The notes: generated from the sequence alone by a model not told the origin. DNA of 64,000 nucleotides from Cheiracanthium punctorium (GCA_038373885.1 JAWZYV010019925.1:1-64000); one strand, 5' to 3'. Positions 9,911 to 22,932 are shown, numbered from the stretch's first letter. Program-made: numbers and translations.

Positions 9911-10763
9911 TTTTTCGCCTGCATTTTTAGCACGTACACCCTCTCAAAAGTATTTGAGTGTGTGTACGTGGGTCGACATGATTGCAAACTGCCTTGCAAG
10001 AGAAGTGGCTCTCGTTTGCAAAGACACTGACGGACCGCATAACTCACAATATCGTAGGTGCTTAGGATAAATCATGTTCCATATTAAAGGTACGCCCTCC
10101 CCATGCCAAACTGGCACATCCCTTTTGTTGTATACATACGCTAATTTCTACAACAAAACTTCTGGCAGTGGCCTTTCATGCCATTTTATAGCAAGCATAC
10201 TATCTGTTGTATACTTTGGGTCTTTCATTAAATTCTACGTCTAACCTTTTCCTTAATGATAAAAAACTGGTATAAATTCGCTTAACACACGACAGACAGG
10301 TCGAACCTACTCAGCCTTTCTTGGTTTCTGGCAATTTCTTTTTTTTAGGTGATACAATTTAATTCATCATAAATTATTAGTATTATAAATTATTTATACA
10401 AGTTTCAAATGATTTTGAAAACCTCATTATTTACAAAGCTAAAGTACGAATTCTGGTTAACACTGATACTCTTGCGAATGTGTATACCATATGCAGTTTT
10501 AGTCCTAAAAAATAATCATAAACTAAAAAAGTCGGAGTAGATTCGGCCTGTCCGCCGAGTGTTAAGCGATTTACACCGGTTTTTTTTTTATCATCGAGGA
10601 AAAGTCGCAAAAATGACGATTATGCAAAAAGTTAAAAAGGTAGAATTTAGTATAATTATTTAAATGAGTTAGATATTATAGTGGACAATTCACGTATGAA
10701 ACTGATGAAAGTAATTGGACTCAAATACTTTTAGGAGGATGTACGTGCTAATGCAGGCGAAAA
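9911..10763. mobile_element. Second inverted-repeat element beside the foldback
   Basis: Left arm 9911-9960 (CGCCTGCATTTTTAGCACGT) is inverted at 10,719-10,763. A second pair lies inside: about 10,230-10,325 and 10,535-10,640 (TAAGCG...ACACCGG against its inverse). Just outside, 9745-9905 has two tandem relatives of the foldback segment 8110-8220, so the two structures share sequence. There is no coding frame. Confidence 0.55.
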
Positions 10764-10775
10764 CGTTAATCTGCC

Positions 10776-13700
10776 GGGTCCGTTCTATAGGGAAGTCAAT
10801 GGGCAAACTAAAAGTTTATAGTTACCTTCTTTCCCCTCCCCTCGGTCTGTAATCTGAACATATATACATATATGTAGTAGAGAGACAGAGGTCAAAATTT
10901 GCTCAACTAATTTAAAGTCAACTTCAATATCCAATCCTCTTCATTATACTGAACAGTAATTAGCAGTGGTAATTTTCAAATCAAGCAACTGTGCTGTTGC
11001 CTTTTTTTTGGGGGGGGGGGTACAGGAAGGTGGCTAACTTTTAGTATGACTCAATTTTAAGTTTTGAAAAATATATACCTACATACACTGTTACCAAGAT
11101 AAACACCAAAATGTTGGTTCATTTAAAAGTTCCCATTATATTTGTGAAATCCCTTCAGACTTGATCCAATTTTTAATTTAATGCTTAGATCAGAAGCTAT
11201 ATACACGAGAAAGCAATTTCAAACCATGAAAATAAAGTCACCACCGTACGTATTGGATGAAAGCGGACCTCCTGGTGTAAAACTAGTTTTCTCGCCACAT
11301 ATTACGGCGTTTCGATGAATTTCTTCTGCTTGGAACTCTAATAGCAATTGTTATTTACTGTCTGGCTAAGTTGTAAGATTTATTAATTCACAACAGCATG
11401 ACAATTGAGGTAAACAACTTCGATAGATGGTGTCAGGTGGATCAATTACGACCAGCGGAATTTTAGAATATCTTTTAATGAAACTTAAAATATTTGTTAT
11501 GAAGCTTATTTATAATGTATTACTTATAGTAGGTATCCATCATTAATTGTTAGTATCTTCATGGTAGTAGGATTGAAAAACAAACACCGTATAAAAAACA
11601 AAGTGAAAAATGTCCGTTTGTCTGTGTCTCGCGTAGCTCCCAGACGGGTAATCGTAAACCTACAAAATTTTGTATGGAAATTCTCCAGGACGGGTCCCGA
11701 CATACCTCGAAGCGATTTTTTCGAAATTCGAATTTTTTAAGGAGATATCGATAAAAGAAGGCTAATTTTTGCTCTCCGCCGCTTCGCAATTGTAACCCCC
11801 GTAGTGGAGAAAGTGAGGATTAAGCATATCTAGGTTGCCATCTTTGGAAAGTTTATTAAATGATTCAGACTCTTGAAGTAAAAATAAAAGAATAACGATT
11901 TTTTTTTGTTTAGAATATTTGTAAGGTTATTTTTAATGAAAATATCGTATGTATGTGAAATCAGTGCACGAATGAAATGTTTTATACTCAAATGACAAAC
12001 AGGATTTGGAAATTTTTCTAGACTAAAATGTGCAACTTCTTAATTCTGGCAAAAAATAAATGTATGCGATTTTGAGAAGATGATTCTAGCGCTTTGCACA
12101 ATTTAATGAGAGCGTATTTTTAATTTAATATAAATTTGCAAGAAACCCACTGTATCACGTGACTGATGCTCTGTTATCGTTAAATGATGCTAAAATAATT
12201 TTCTATCGTCATTTTATCGTCTGCTACTTGGATTATGAATACACCTGAATAAGTTTTTGGAACTTTCATTCAGTTCGAATTGTGCATTTTTTTCTGAACA
12301 GCTTTTCCCCCCTTCTATTCTAAATGTAGGCACATTACATCCAGAAGAAGGATGTTAGAAATATCAATTTTAATTTTGTTTAATCACACTCATGCATAAT
12401 GATATACTTTCCAACTTAATGGGGAAAGAAAATAGGGAAGACCCATGGATGTTAACGTTAGCAGGGGAGTCACTTATCCTAAGGCCGCTCATGTTTGATT
12501 AAGATGGCGCACCAACTGATCGCCGTAGGCGGCTAGTTTTTCAAAATTATACGGTACAAAATGAACATTTTTTGTTCAATCCAATTCATATTAAAAAGCA
12601 TGGTTTATTTTTTTCTAACATATTTTTAAATATTTGAAATCCATGATCATAATTACCCATCATTTTTTCTTCCACTAAGTGGGATAACTACGACCACACA
12701 TATAAGAACGTACTAAAAAAGTTATTCTGACCTAAAAAACACATGTTCGCCCTAGAATTTAAAGAAACATTTTATTTTTCAGAGAAAACTTGAGAACATA
12801 CATTATAAAATTTAAATTTTGCTGACAATTTTTAATGATTCCAAATGCTAAAACTTACTTTCATGGCCTGTGAACTGAGCCAGAAATGCATTCCAGTTAA
12901 AATTATACCAAAAGAGTTAGCAACGAAAATAAATGAAACGCTTATAAATACTATTTATTAACATAAGTTATTTTGACTTTGCTTGTATTTATTTTGATCT
13001 TACTTTTCTCTTAAAAGGGTCAAAAAGGTCATTATTTCATAAATAATCCTAGTTTAAAACAATATGTTTTTTATGGGAGTTAAAAATTCACAAGACTGAA
13101 ACTTTCATTATGTGGTCGTAGCTATCCGACTTGACCCTAAACAGGCGTCGTTGAGACATTTCAAATATTTCTGTAACAAATTTCCTTTCGAAAACAAAAT
13201 TCAATGCCCCCCCCCCCCCCCTACACACATATCATTCATAGCTTGGAAATGTTAACAGATTAAACATTTAGGCATTAAGAACAAACTCAGACGATGAAGC
13301 CAATTCTAGATTGTTTCCAAATGGTTTTAGAAGTTATAAAAATGACACCGAAAATTTTAGATATCTTGCTGTATGTACTCAAGTTTTTAAAGAATCATTA
13401 CGGTACTGATCATAATTTCCGCAATTTACCAAACACAGTATATGATGCGAATTCCCAAAAGGTTTGTGCCATCTGTGTGGAGGCAATTCAATGCAAAAAG
13501 CCATTCTTAAAATTAGAGATGGCTTAAACATAAACGCCAGATTAATTTCTCTTTTAATTGTACTGCGTGCTGATTGTGGCCCAGATTTAAATTTTTTGAG
13601 TTTAGATACAAGATACACAAAAGAATTACAAGTATTCCATTTTCCCCCCTTCTTCAAAATGTCATGTTAATCAAAATTTACAATGCAAAATTAAAACAAT

Positions 13701-14140
13701 CCGTTCACATACATATATTTATTTTCGATGAAACCTGTTCCATTTTTGTGTTTATTTAAAAACATCCAGTTCTTTTACTGAGCGGCCGAGACGTAATTGT
13801 CCTTGACTCTTTCAGTATCTTGGAATACTTCTTTGGACTACAAAAGGACTAATTTTTTTTAGATTATGGAGTCCCACCACCTTGTAGAACTGTACCATTC
13901 TAATCTCGCTCCTTACTCTCTTGGTCTTTACCTCTGAAAAAAAAGGATAAAATGAGAACAGAAAAAACATAAAGACATATATTGTGCATTTGTTTTCCAG
14001 TTGTATCATTGTTATTAATTATATTGCACGTCTTCCATTGCGAATATATTTTTCCATTTTGAATATTTTTCCATGTTTTAAACCACCTTGTTTCTACTGC
14101 GGTTGCTAATTTAGAAGTAATCCCAGTTCTGTTAGCTACA
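10776..14140. other. Long AT-rich stretch, nothing recognised
   Basis: Has a G10 run near 11,011, a C14 run near 13,207 and a mildly GC-richer patch at 11,600-11,790 without protein similarity. Open frames here (for example 13,294-13,527) have the composition of random AT-rich DNA. Confidence 0.55.
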
Positions 14141-14149
14141 TAAGCTAAA

Positions 14150-15080
14150 AAAAATTGAAATTAGAAATAGAATTTCCCAACCTGCTCTGCATTTTACTGA
14201 CAAATCCCCAATTGAACTAACTCGCCGTTGACCTGAACAGCGTAGGGAAACAGGCCGATGATATACCACTGACATTCCTCTTAGGCCTAATCGCGATGCG
14301 ACTGTCACGACTATGACGTGACTGTCAATGTCATAGCCGTTAGTTGAATCGTTCGTCATAGACGAACGGTTAAACTTTGAGACCGTATGTCTACGCAAAT
14401 CTGGAGGTTTTGGAAGTTCGAATGAACTTCCCTAGCATGCCAACCCTGACGATGTTAAGTTATCTGCTCCAAATGAGCCATATCCGAGGAGCTATATTAA
14501 TTACACCAGACATAAAATAGTACGTTGGATGCCTCGTGGCACTGGTGAAAAAACTTTAGTATCATTACGATGACTTTTCTCACTTCACAAACTCTTTATG
14601 CATCCAAATAGCCCTTATCTGAAAATTTTGAGCCTATAGATCCTCGAACGCGTATCTTCCTCCCACCTCTTTCAGGTAGGTTCAATGCAACTTCTAGCCC
14701 CGAGCCACTGTCGCTGGTCAGTTCCGGGAAACTGCCGTCGGAATGCAAGGATATGTTCACGGACCACCCTTTTATAGACACCCACGCAGCGGCCCATTGT
14801 GAACTTCCAAGCACCCTAAGGATCAATCCCCGGGTCAAGGGCCCGAACCAGTGGACATGGGAGCTAGCTCAGAGACAACACTACCAGGACCAGAGAGACC
14901 GTCAACACCGAGGGAGAAGATTGGCGGGTGGCCCTCCAGTTAGGCCGCTGCGTGAGTGAAATCACACCATCGGATCAGACAAGTCAACCAGTGCCCTCAT
15001 GAGCCTGAGCTGTTTGAGTAACATTGAACATTCTGAAAGAGCTATTCCTAAATACCTGACCCACACTGCCTAAAATATCC
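14150..15080 (+). other. GC-richer island with protein-like open frames, function unknown
   Basis: The base composition differs sharply from both flanks. Two forward frames look protein-like. The first, 14,436-14,573 (45 codons), follows a possible splice acceptor (TTCCCTAG) and includes SAPNEPYPRSYINYTRHKIV. The second, 14,612-14,959 (115 codons), includes NFEPIDPRTRIFLPPLSGRF and ends in a Gln/Arg-rich tail. A CAG|GTAGGT donor-like site lies inside the second. They could be host exons or part of an unrecognised mobile element. No family was identified, and an antisense frame (14,596-14,838) is also open. Confidence 0.3.
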
Positions 15081-17605
15081 AGCCTCACTTCACTTATGGA
15101 ATTTGCGAGCGGAAGAAAGTTGCTGCAGATACATGCAACAAAAGAAAATTAAAAAGAAACAGTTGTCGAGATTTGTTCTTTTGAATACCTGGTGCTTATG
15201 TACCGGGAGAATTTTCTTAAAAACTAAAAATCCTGAAAAAATAAAAATTAAATTCACAAAACAAGAATACTTATCTCTCATGGTTTGCTAATTGTAGACA
15301 AGCAACTTTCAACGTCTCCTGCAAAGTACAAAAACACAACACATAAATATTCAAAGAGAGAACCTGGAAGCAAATAGCACGCCAGTTTGCGCACGACGAA
15401 TGTGAACACTGAAGGATTTTTTTTAATAGTCACTGCCGTTAGAGCTCCAAGAGACCGAAACCTCCAATCAATAATGAGCACGGAATTGCTACCGCCGCAC
15501 AGTGGGGTGAAACACCCGATTTCGGGGAAAAAAAAAAAACCTAATCGCATAAATTATGACAAGTTTGAGATAGTTTCACTGTAGAAACCTACCTTCGTCC
15601 CAAAACTCGGTGAATTATTGCATTTATGCATTTTTCTCCTTTTTTCCTTTTTTTTTGCTAAAAAGTGTTTTTCAGTTCTTGTCCTAAAAAAGTAACTCAT
15701 ACTTTTTTGAAGACAGAATTTGCTGAGTTTGAGGGATGTTAGGGATCAGTAGAAGTTCCAGAGATATCTAGAGATCTACCAATATGGGCGGTTTAAAAAA
15801 AAAAAAAAAAAGGTATTCCTAATCGCCAGGGGGATTTTTTGATGAAATGTCAACTACATTCGACTTCCGTAAAAATTCGACAAATTTATCAAATTAATTC
15901 TTGTTCTATAAGTAGTTTCATATTTGAAAATAGTAGATTTACCTGGTGCATATCGTCACTTTAATATTTTTTAGCACCTCTCACTTTTTAAAAGAAACAG
16001 GTATAGATAAAACCTGATTGATTCAAAAAATAAATTTTTGGAGTGAAGAAGGCCTGCCTCCACTCGTATCAGAATGAATAAACAAAAAGAGAAATTCCAG
16101 AATAAATTTAAGATAAATGACTCAAGCTTTTCGGAATAAATCTCAGAATAAGTAATAAGTTCAAATTAATTTCAAAATAAATCTCTCCCCCCACAAAAAA
16201 AAACCTCAGAATAGATAAAGCATTTTAAAAAACTCAGGGAAAATATCAGAATAAATAAGTAGTTTAAATAAATTTGAGAATAAATAAGCAGTTTATATAA
16301 ATTTCAGAATAAATCTAAAAGTTTTTTTGAAAATTCTTTAAAAAGTTGTTTTTCACTTTTCTTTTTCGATTGTTTCACTCATCAGTTTAAGGTACCTTCA
16401 AGAAATAACAATTCCTTTGCCCCATCACTTAGCGGAAGGATTTTCTTCTTCGGAAGCGGTCTTAAACTAGTGATTATTGGATCTGAAGATATCATCAAAA
16501 TGTTGAAAATGTCCGTATTCGTCGCAGTACGAACGAAGACTTTTTACTATTGTCTACAAAGATGACATTATACACTTTCCTAGTTCAAACAGAAGCATGT
16601 TGAATTAATCACCTGCCCTTTCCCCCCCTCAAAACAAGTGTGAAACAAAAACACAGAGTAGCGGGGAACTGATTGTGTTCCTGCCAGAGAGAATGAGGCG
16701 CGGGCGGGGCCTATTACTATATTCAAAAATTTACTGTGACCGAATAGGGGTGACAAGGGGTCTGAAACTTTCAGAGATCCTTTATTAGGGTCAGAACTTC
16801 AAGAAAAAAAATATGACAAACCAAAGGAAGGTGAAGCTCGATTTGTACGCGTAACTAAATCCAAATTCCACCAAAAATCCGAATTTTGACTGATTTGCAT
16901 GTCGAAACTCATCTTCAAATTAACTTTTGTATTTTTTACAGATACTGTAGGACCTATACTCACAATATATATCATTAAAAAAAAATTCGGAAAAGACCTA
17001 TTAAAAAGAGATTTTTCAAAATTTTTCCTTGTAAAAGCTAAAAAATTAAATTGCTCACGTTTCGACTTTAATTTCAGGCTAAACAAATACTGTAACCACA
17101 AAACTATTACTACAGGCTGATTCTGCAGGTAATTTACTGTAAAAGTAGTGGAGCTGATCAATGAAAAAGCGACTTTGAAAAATTGACTTTTCCACCTCTA
17201 CCCCACTGTGCGCCGCATCTTTGAAACGATGGAAGCCAGTATTTAGAACTTTTTTGTACCATGTTCTCAAAATTTACACCCTGCTTTAAAGTGTCAAAAT
17301 TCTCACCAGACATAGTAATAGTAAATAATTACTACGAAACCGAACCCAGGTTTTTGTAACTAACGTAAAAGATTCACTAGACATTTAAAATTAACCTTTT
17401 AAAAATTGTTTTTTTAACCCTTTGGGGTCGTTTAAATTTGGATATGGTGTCGTAGTGGTCCGAATTTCCACTAGCGATGCACAATATGCAAGACTATGAA
17501 AGATAAACAAAATTTAACTTCTTTGAGAATTCACATGCATGCTTATTTTATACACTAACTTGTATTTTTATAGTTCTCCATCGAGTCGTTACAGTCTCTA
17601 ACATG
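15081..17605. other. No gene; degenerate minisatellite and simple repeats
   Basis: 16,080-16,325 is a loose tandem array built on a TTTCAGAATAAAT-like unit every 30-40 bp. TTAACCCTTTGGGG near 17,416 looks like a lone piggyBac-type end without a partner. A 120-codon minus frame (16,799-17,161) is Lys/Phe/Asn-rich and judged random. Confidence 0.5.
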
Positions 17606-17607
17606 TA

Positions 17608-17644
17608 CCGTATTTACCCCGTGTATAAGTAGAGAAATTTTAGA

Positions 17645-17683
<39 letters not shown>

Positions 17684-18309
17684 TTGAAGGGGGGGGGGGG
17701 GTCGACTTATACACGGGGCCGTAATTTTTAATTTTTTGTCCGAAGTCAAAAATGCCCTTTTGAAAGAGAGTTGTTCTCATCCTGCATTCCATAACACAAT
17801 GACGTCACCGATTTCTATACCAGGAGAGAAAAAGAGGAATGAATTGAATTGTTCTTTTCCTTAACAGCGCTGGAGTATGAGTGATGTTATTGGTCCAGGC
17901 GACTCCTAAAATCAGATTCCGAGAATGTAGCACCCCTATATGTGGAATTGAAATGCTCGTTCTTCATAGTACACTTTTTCATTACTTCGTTTATCTTACT
18001 ATACCTTTTCTCCTTGTTTCTACTGATGTGGCTGATTTAGTTAATAGAAAACAGAAAGGTAAATTTTGTATATAGTCATCTGTATTATTAAATATTTAGT
18101 ACTTTCTTTTTGTTTTGCTTTTCAGATAATTTTGAATAAATGTATTTATAAAAAATTAAAGTTGCTTTATTATTGATTATTTAGTACTTTATTTTTTTTT
18201 TCCCCAGACGATTTTGAATAAATGTATTTAAAAAAAAAAAAATTTCTTGATCGAGAAAATGGGGGGATCGACTTATACACGGGGTCGACCTATACATGGG
18301 TAAATACGG
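17608..18309. mobile_element. Tc1/mariner-type MITE (TA target)
   Basis: The ends CCGTATTTACCCCGTGTATA and its inverse (TATACATGGGTAAATACGG) are flanked by TA on both sides. Subterminal CGACTTATACACGGGG is repeated inward of each end. Inside are an A-run of about 35 followed by a G-run (17,645-17,701) and a tandem duplication (about 18,098-18,150 and 18,180-18,232). No transposase. Confidence 0.75.
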
Positions 18310-18436
18310 TAATTCCTGGTTTTTGACTACACGTGTCTCAAAATATTGCTGCCGGATAATCAAAGTTGAAGGCTTATTCAAGTATTCAATTGATTACAAC
18401 TATCCGAAAAGTAATAATGGTTTTTTCAGTGTTTAA

Positions 18437-18832
18437 CCCTTTGAGGCGCAATCCTTTGCCAATGCTGAAAAAAGGGCAGCCGTTGCCATCGCTCGATTTA
18501 ACTACCAGCAAGATGGCGGACGATCGAAACGTTCTTCGCGTACCGCAGATCTAGAGACTCTTTTTTGACGGCAGCTGGCTGTGCCTTTTTTCAGCATTGG
18601 ACAATCTATCCAGCTGTTCCTCACATTGTTCCTTTTTTCAGCAGATGTCACTGCTGTTAATAATCGTGACAACTTTTTTACGGGAAATGACGTACTAAAA
18701 AGTAAAGGATTCTCGTGGAGCTATATCACCCGCAACTATTTTTATAGAAATCAAATCTATTCTTCTTGACTGGCAACAGACAGAACGTCAGAGTTTGGTG
18801 TTCCCAGAGCGGGAACACTGCGCGTTAAAGGG
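18437..18832. mobile_element. piggyBac-type MITE, copy 2
   Basis: TTAA flanks (18,433-18,436 and 18,833-18,836); ends CCCTTTGAGGCGC and GCGCGTTAAAGGG. At 396 bp it is the most regular copy. It lacks the second hairpin arm of copy 1 and keeps a segment (about 18,540-18,585) that copy 1 has lost. Confidence 0.85.
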
Positions 18833-18836
18833 TTAA

Positions 18837-19580
18837 ATCTACTTTCCCCCACCCCCATTGAAATAAGAGAAACCAAAGCTGTCACGCAGAAGTGGGACTT
18901 GCCACGGAGAGGCTAGGCTCGTCCAGGGCTCGTCGAGATGCTCTGTAACAATAGGATAGTTCCTTGCTGTGATGGGTGAGAGAGCACCGATACGACCGGA
19001 ACGATGCAAGAGTTTTGGAGGCTAAAAATAGACTTACGATCGCAAAGGGTTACACGATTAGACCAAAGGCTCCGAGAAAAGTGTATTTACACTAGATAAA
19101 TGTGGCTTTCACCAATATTGAGTGTTCTTTACACTAGATAAAATGAGTATTTACGATTTTCGCCCCCTCCGAAAAAAGTTTCTGGGTCCGCCCTTGGATT
19201 AGACTACAAACATTGAATAATTTATTTCAAAAAATGCCCAAATATAACACTTTAGAACATAAATGTTCATATTAGTTAAAAAAAAAAAAGAAAGAAAAAG
19301 AAACATGACAAATTTTGTATCAAAACTATGCATCATCCTGGACTAGGTAATTCCGGTTTCCTAAACACGGGCATGATTTTATTTGAATAAACATAGTTTT
19401 CATGAATAAGACACACCAACTCAAGAAGTATCATGTCTACGTCCGTCATTTAGAAGTAGTTCTTGTGCATTTCCCAATTAAAATAAATTATATTGTATTG
19501 GAAGGTAAGTAGGGATGGAAACAACCCATTATAAAGAGCCTGGAAATATATATCGAGCAGTTACATTTTATTTTAAACAA
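18837..19580. other. No gene recognised
   Basis: A moderately GC-rich patch (18,870-19,040) without a useful open frame, then AT-rich sequence. A fragment ending GGGTCCGCCCTTG near 19,195 resembles a lone MITE end. Confidence 0.5.
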
Positions 19581-19584
19581 ACAC

Positions 19585-19915
19585 AGTACGGGTTTTTTAG
19601 CTTCCTTTCAACAAAAGGCAAAGCAACTTATGGGACTTGCATAAAAACCTTTATTACTCTAACATAAATCATACAATTCCAACGCCATTTTTATCAGGCG
19701 TCCAAAATAAAAACAGTCCCAACAAAATTTTATATGAAACTAAATTAAATCTTTAGAATCCTCGCACCTCTCATTATTGTAACGTGCCCTCATTTCGAGT
19801 ACATATTTTATACTTCAGCTCGAGTCAAATTTCTCGGTTTTATTACCATGGAGTTTGGTGCGTTTGTTAATTCATCATCACATAATACGTTGATAATGTC
19901 GACGGAACTTTACTA
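19585..19915 (-). repeat. 3' LTR of gypsy element
   Basis: 331 bp, differing from the 5' copy at only about nine positions including single-base indels, so the insertion is fairly young compared with most elements in the window. Confidence 0.9.
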
Positions 19916-20152
19916 CTCCCATGGGGGAAAGCACATCCGTCACAGGAGTGACGATGCTGCGGAAAGAAAATCTTTGTTTACGATCTTTTATTGGAACTGT
20001 ACCTGTTTATCCGGATCACTGTATTATTAATAATTTAAAAAAAAAAAAACAGGTTCGAAAAATAAATAATTATATCCTCATAATACACTGTAATAATTCA
20101 ATTTACAATAACACGATTGAATATAAAAATACATAAACCTGATCCTACTTTA

Positions 20153-21391
20153 TTAAGAAGGATCTAACTTGAGCCTGGATAATGCATCAGCATTTCCATG
20201 TTGAACGCTCCTTCGATAAGTAATTTTCAAATTGTATAGCTGCAACGCTAAAGCCCACCTTGATAATTTGGCGCTGTGTGGAAGGCCATCTGTCAAATAT
20301 GTTAAGGGGTTATGATCTGATACGATCTGGATTTCCGCGCCAAATATCCAAGTATCAAATTTTTTTAGTGCTTCTAAAACTCCATATGCTTCTCTCTCAA
20401 TCGTAGACCATTTCATTTGGCTGGGGTTTAGTTTCTTGCTGAAAAAAGCAATAGGGACTTCCTCTCCCTTGGCGTCCTTTTGTGCGAGACACGCGCCAAT
20501 AGCTGTAGCCGATGCGTCACTATACAACTAAAACGGCTTGTCAAGATCTGGGGTGTGTAAGATAGGTATCTTCATCAATTCCTCTCTCAATCGAGTAAAC
20601 GCTTGGTCCTCAGCGGAGCCCCAAGGTATAGTAATCGGTACTTTCTTCTTGGTTAGATTTGTTAGTGGCAAAATTATTTGCGCGAATTGTGGTATGTAAC
20701 TCCTATAATAACTTGCTAGACAGATTAAGCTTCTTAGCTCTTTCTTGGTAGTAGGCCTTGATATCCTCGTTACAGGTTCAATCTTCTCCGGAACCGGTGT
20801 ATGCCGACCGGAACCTACAATATGGCCCAAAAATTTTACCTGGGTTCTCCTGAACTCGCATTTTCCAAGATTCACAGTAAGTCCTACTTCCCTCAATGTT
20901 TTAAAGACTTGGCTTATATGCTTTAAATGTTCTTCCCAACTGTTAGAGAAAATGGCTACGTCGTCAATGTATGCACAGCTCTTATTTTCCCCTAGATGTC
21001 CTGCCAACGGAATCTCATGTGCCATTCTTAAAATAAAATTCCTTCTTTCTTTTGGAATTACTACTTGCTGAATTTCTTCTCCACAGACATAATCCTTATG
21101 CTGTAGTATTCCCTGATCAATGAGATACGAATTTTCTTGCCTTTCCGCCCAATCAAAGCATCTCTTGAGTGTCTCGTCATCGCCTTGAAGTTTCGCCAAC
21201 TCTGAAATGGCATCTAGCTTTCTACTCGCAGACTCACTTGCTGTCAAGACATTCACATTCGGCGTAGTGGAATTCAAATCCGAAGATATTTGTACATTTA
21301 CGTCCTCCTCCGATTTCCCTACAGCTTCTGCTTCCACATTTGAAACTTTCTTGCCATAATTGTTTATTATGATAAAGTTCAATGTTCTCAT
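20153..21391 (-). pseudogene. Gypsy pol: H2C2 spacer fused to RT palm end, then RNase H
   Basis: One frame with a single amber stop (20,528-20,530). In order: a linker, an H2C2-like zinc segment (GILQHKDYVCGEEIQ ... MAHEIPLAGHLGENKS), then directly RT motif C (AYIDDVAIFSNSWEEHL) and the thumb (KFLGHIVGSG, LRSLICLASYYRSYIPQF). After the amber comes RNase H (YSDASATAIGACL, FFSKKLNPSQMKWSTIEREA, VSDHNPLTYLTD), ending soon after NADALSRL. RT motifs A and B are absent between the zinc segment and YIDD, which points to an internal deletion. Integrase is wholly absent. The product cannot be functional. Confidence 0.85.
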
Positions 21392-21537
21392 TTAGCATCT
21401 CGAAAGTTGAACGACTTATTAACATATCACTGGTAAGTTTCTTTGAAACGGCACACATAATTGCTGTATCGCCATGTTTATCATCGTGGATTTTCATCTC
21501 ATATGTCCGAAGTGGAGCGGTTTCATTATCGCCAAAC
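21234..21537 (-). pseudogene. Gypsy protease-RT linker (frameshifted)
   Basis: Continues the protease reading after a frameshift near 21,540 (SSAFGDNETAPLRTYEMKIH ... AVSKKLTSDMLI) and loses frame again near 21,365. It links the aspartic protease to the pol frame. Confidence 0.65.
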
Positions 21538-22212
21538 GCGGACGATAACTATTTGTCCTTCTCCTTCAAAAGGCGTACCATGTACTAATTCCTCGCGAAT
21601 TACAGATATCTGTGCACCAGAATCCACTATACCATTAAAAATTGATTTTCCACATTTGATTTTAACCTCAATTAGGTCATCCAATTTTTTGTGATTACTT
21701 GATTCAGATAATGGAACGGAGATCTTTGCTGTCAACACATCTGTTTTCTCGGCTGTATCAGCGCTTACAGTGTTTATTTTCGGTTGTGAAATTTGTCGAG
21801 TAAAAGTATTGTCTTGAGTATTCGCCATATTACTTTTAAATTGTCGTCCTTGCCCACAGAACTTAGAAATATGCCCCTCTTTACCGCAACTAAAGCATGT
21901 GGGGTTAAATCTGCGTTTAACCAACGTTTCATCTTGACGTTTCTGAACCCACTTAGGAATGGTTTGAGACGGAGACTTCGACGCCATCCTAGCTCCATGT
22001 TCCATTGGACGCTCATGAGTTCTCTCATTACCTTTATTTTTCGAATCATCTCCCCACGACCTCTTCGCTAAATCATGGACGTTAACATATTCGTCAAGTT
22101 TATCTTCCAACTCAGACGGGATTATCAACTTAGACCACTGGCCCAAAAAATGCTCACGTATTTCATGTGGAACTCTCCTCTTGATTTGGTCAGCGATAAT
22201 CAATTTCTTCAA
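21526..22212 (-). pseudogene. Gypsy gag C-terminus and aspartic protease
   Basis: A 228-codon open frame. It begins in the capsid region (DQIKRRVPHEIREHFLGQW), continues through a basic linker to one CCHC knuckle CFSCGKEGHISKFC (about residues 101-114), and ends in a retropepsin-like protease with active-site motif IVDSGAQISVI (about residues 196-206). Gag and protease are in one frame. The frame breaks just after the protease core. The apparent start Met is internal; upstream gag is in another frame. Confidence 0.85.
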
Positions 22213-22241
22213 CCCGTCATAATCCTCGATTTCTAATCCTT

Positions 22242-22906
22242 TTACCCACTCTTCAAAATAGTTATTTCAAAACAGAAATCTCTCCACGTTTTCTCTGGCA
22301 CTTTTTGATGGGTCATAAATTTCCTCCTGAAACTTTCAGGGCTTAATTTAAATAGTCTTAACAAAATCGATTTTATATACTCATAGTTTTCTGCATTCTC
22401 TACCGGTTCTCTATTAATCAGCTGAACAATTTCCGTTGGTAATAAATTTAATAAACACAAGACCCATTCCTTGTTATCTACTTTCAATCTATTAGCATGA
22501 TTTTCAAACATCGTTAAATAGCATGTAATATCAGATTCGCGAGGTCAAACTTAGGTGTGTACTTGAATAATTCTAACCTAGCTTTCCCAGCGTCTCTAAA
22601 ATTTTCGTCTCTAACGTTTGTTGACAAGGCTATTCTACTATTTGCCTCGATTTCCAATTTTCTTACCTCAAATTCTCTCTGCTCTCTTTCTCTTCTTTCT
22701 TCAAATTCTCTTTGTTCCCGTTGTTTTCTTTCTTAAATAAATGAACTAAGCATTTCCTTTACCAATTCTAAATCTTCTTCATAAATATTGCTACTGGTAA
22801 TCATTTTCTTTAGATCCGTTAGTAACAAACCAGGTGAAGGATTTTCACCGATCTCTTCCGCTAACTTAATTAAATCTTCCTTCTTTCCCTTATTTAAAAA
22901 CGACAT
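22242..22906 (-). pseudogene. Gypsy gag N-terminus (stop and frameshifts)
   Basis: The likely start is ATG at 22,906 (MSFLNKGKKEDLIKLAEEIG). The frame meets TAA at 22,733, continues through a strongly charged linker (ERKQREQREFEERREREQ) to about 22,537, shifts frame, and carries on as FENHANRLKVDNKEWVLCLL ... FMTHQKVPEKTWRDFCFE to 22,242, where another shift joins it to the next piece. The charged linker followed by a SCAN-like capsid domain is, from memory, a layout seen in chelicerate gypsy gags. Confidence 0.8.
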
Positions 22907-22932
22907 GGCTCTTCTCACAATTAAATAACTTC

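Noticed and set aside
16799..17161. 120-codon minus-strand frame
   Set aside because: Composition is that of random AT-rich DNA, an overlapping frame on the other strand is also open, and no motif is present.
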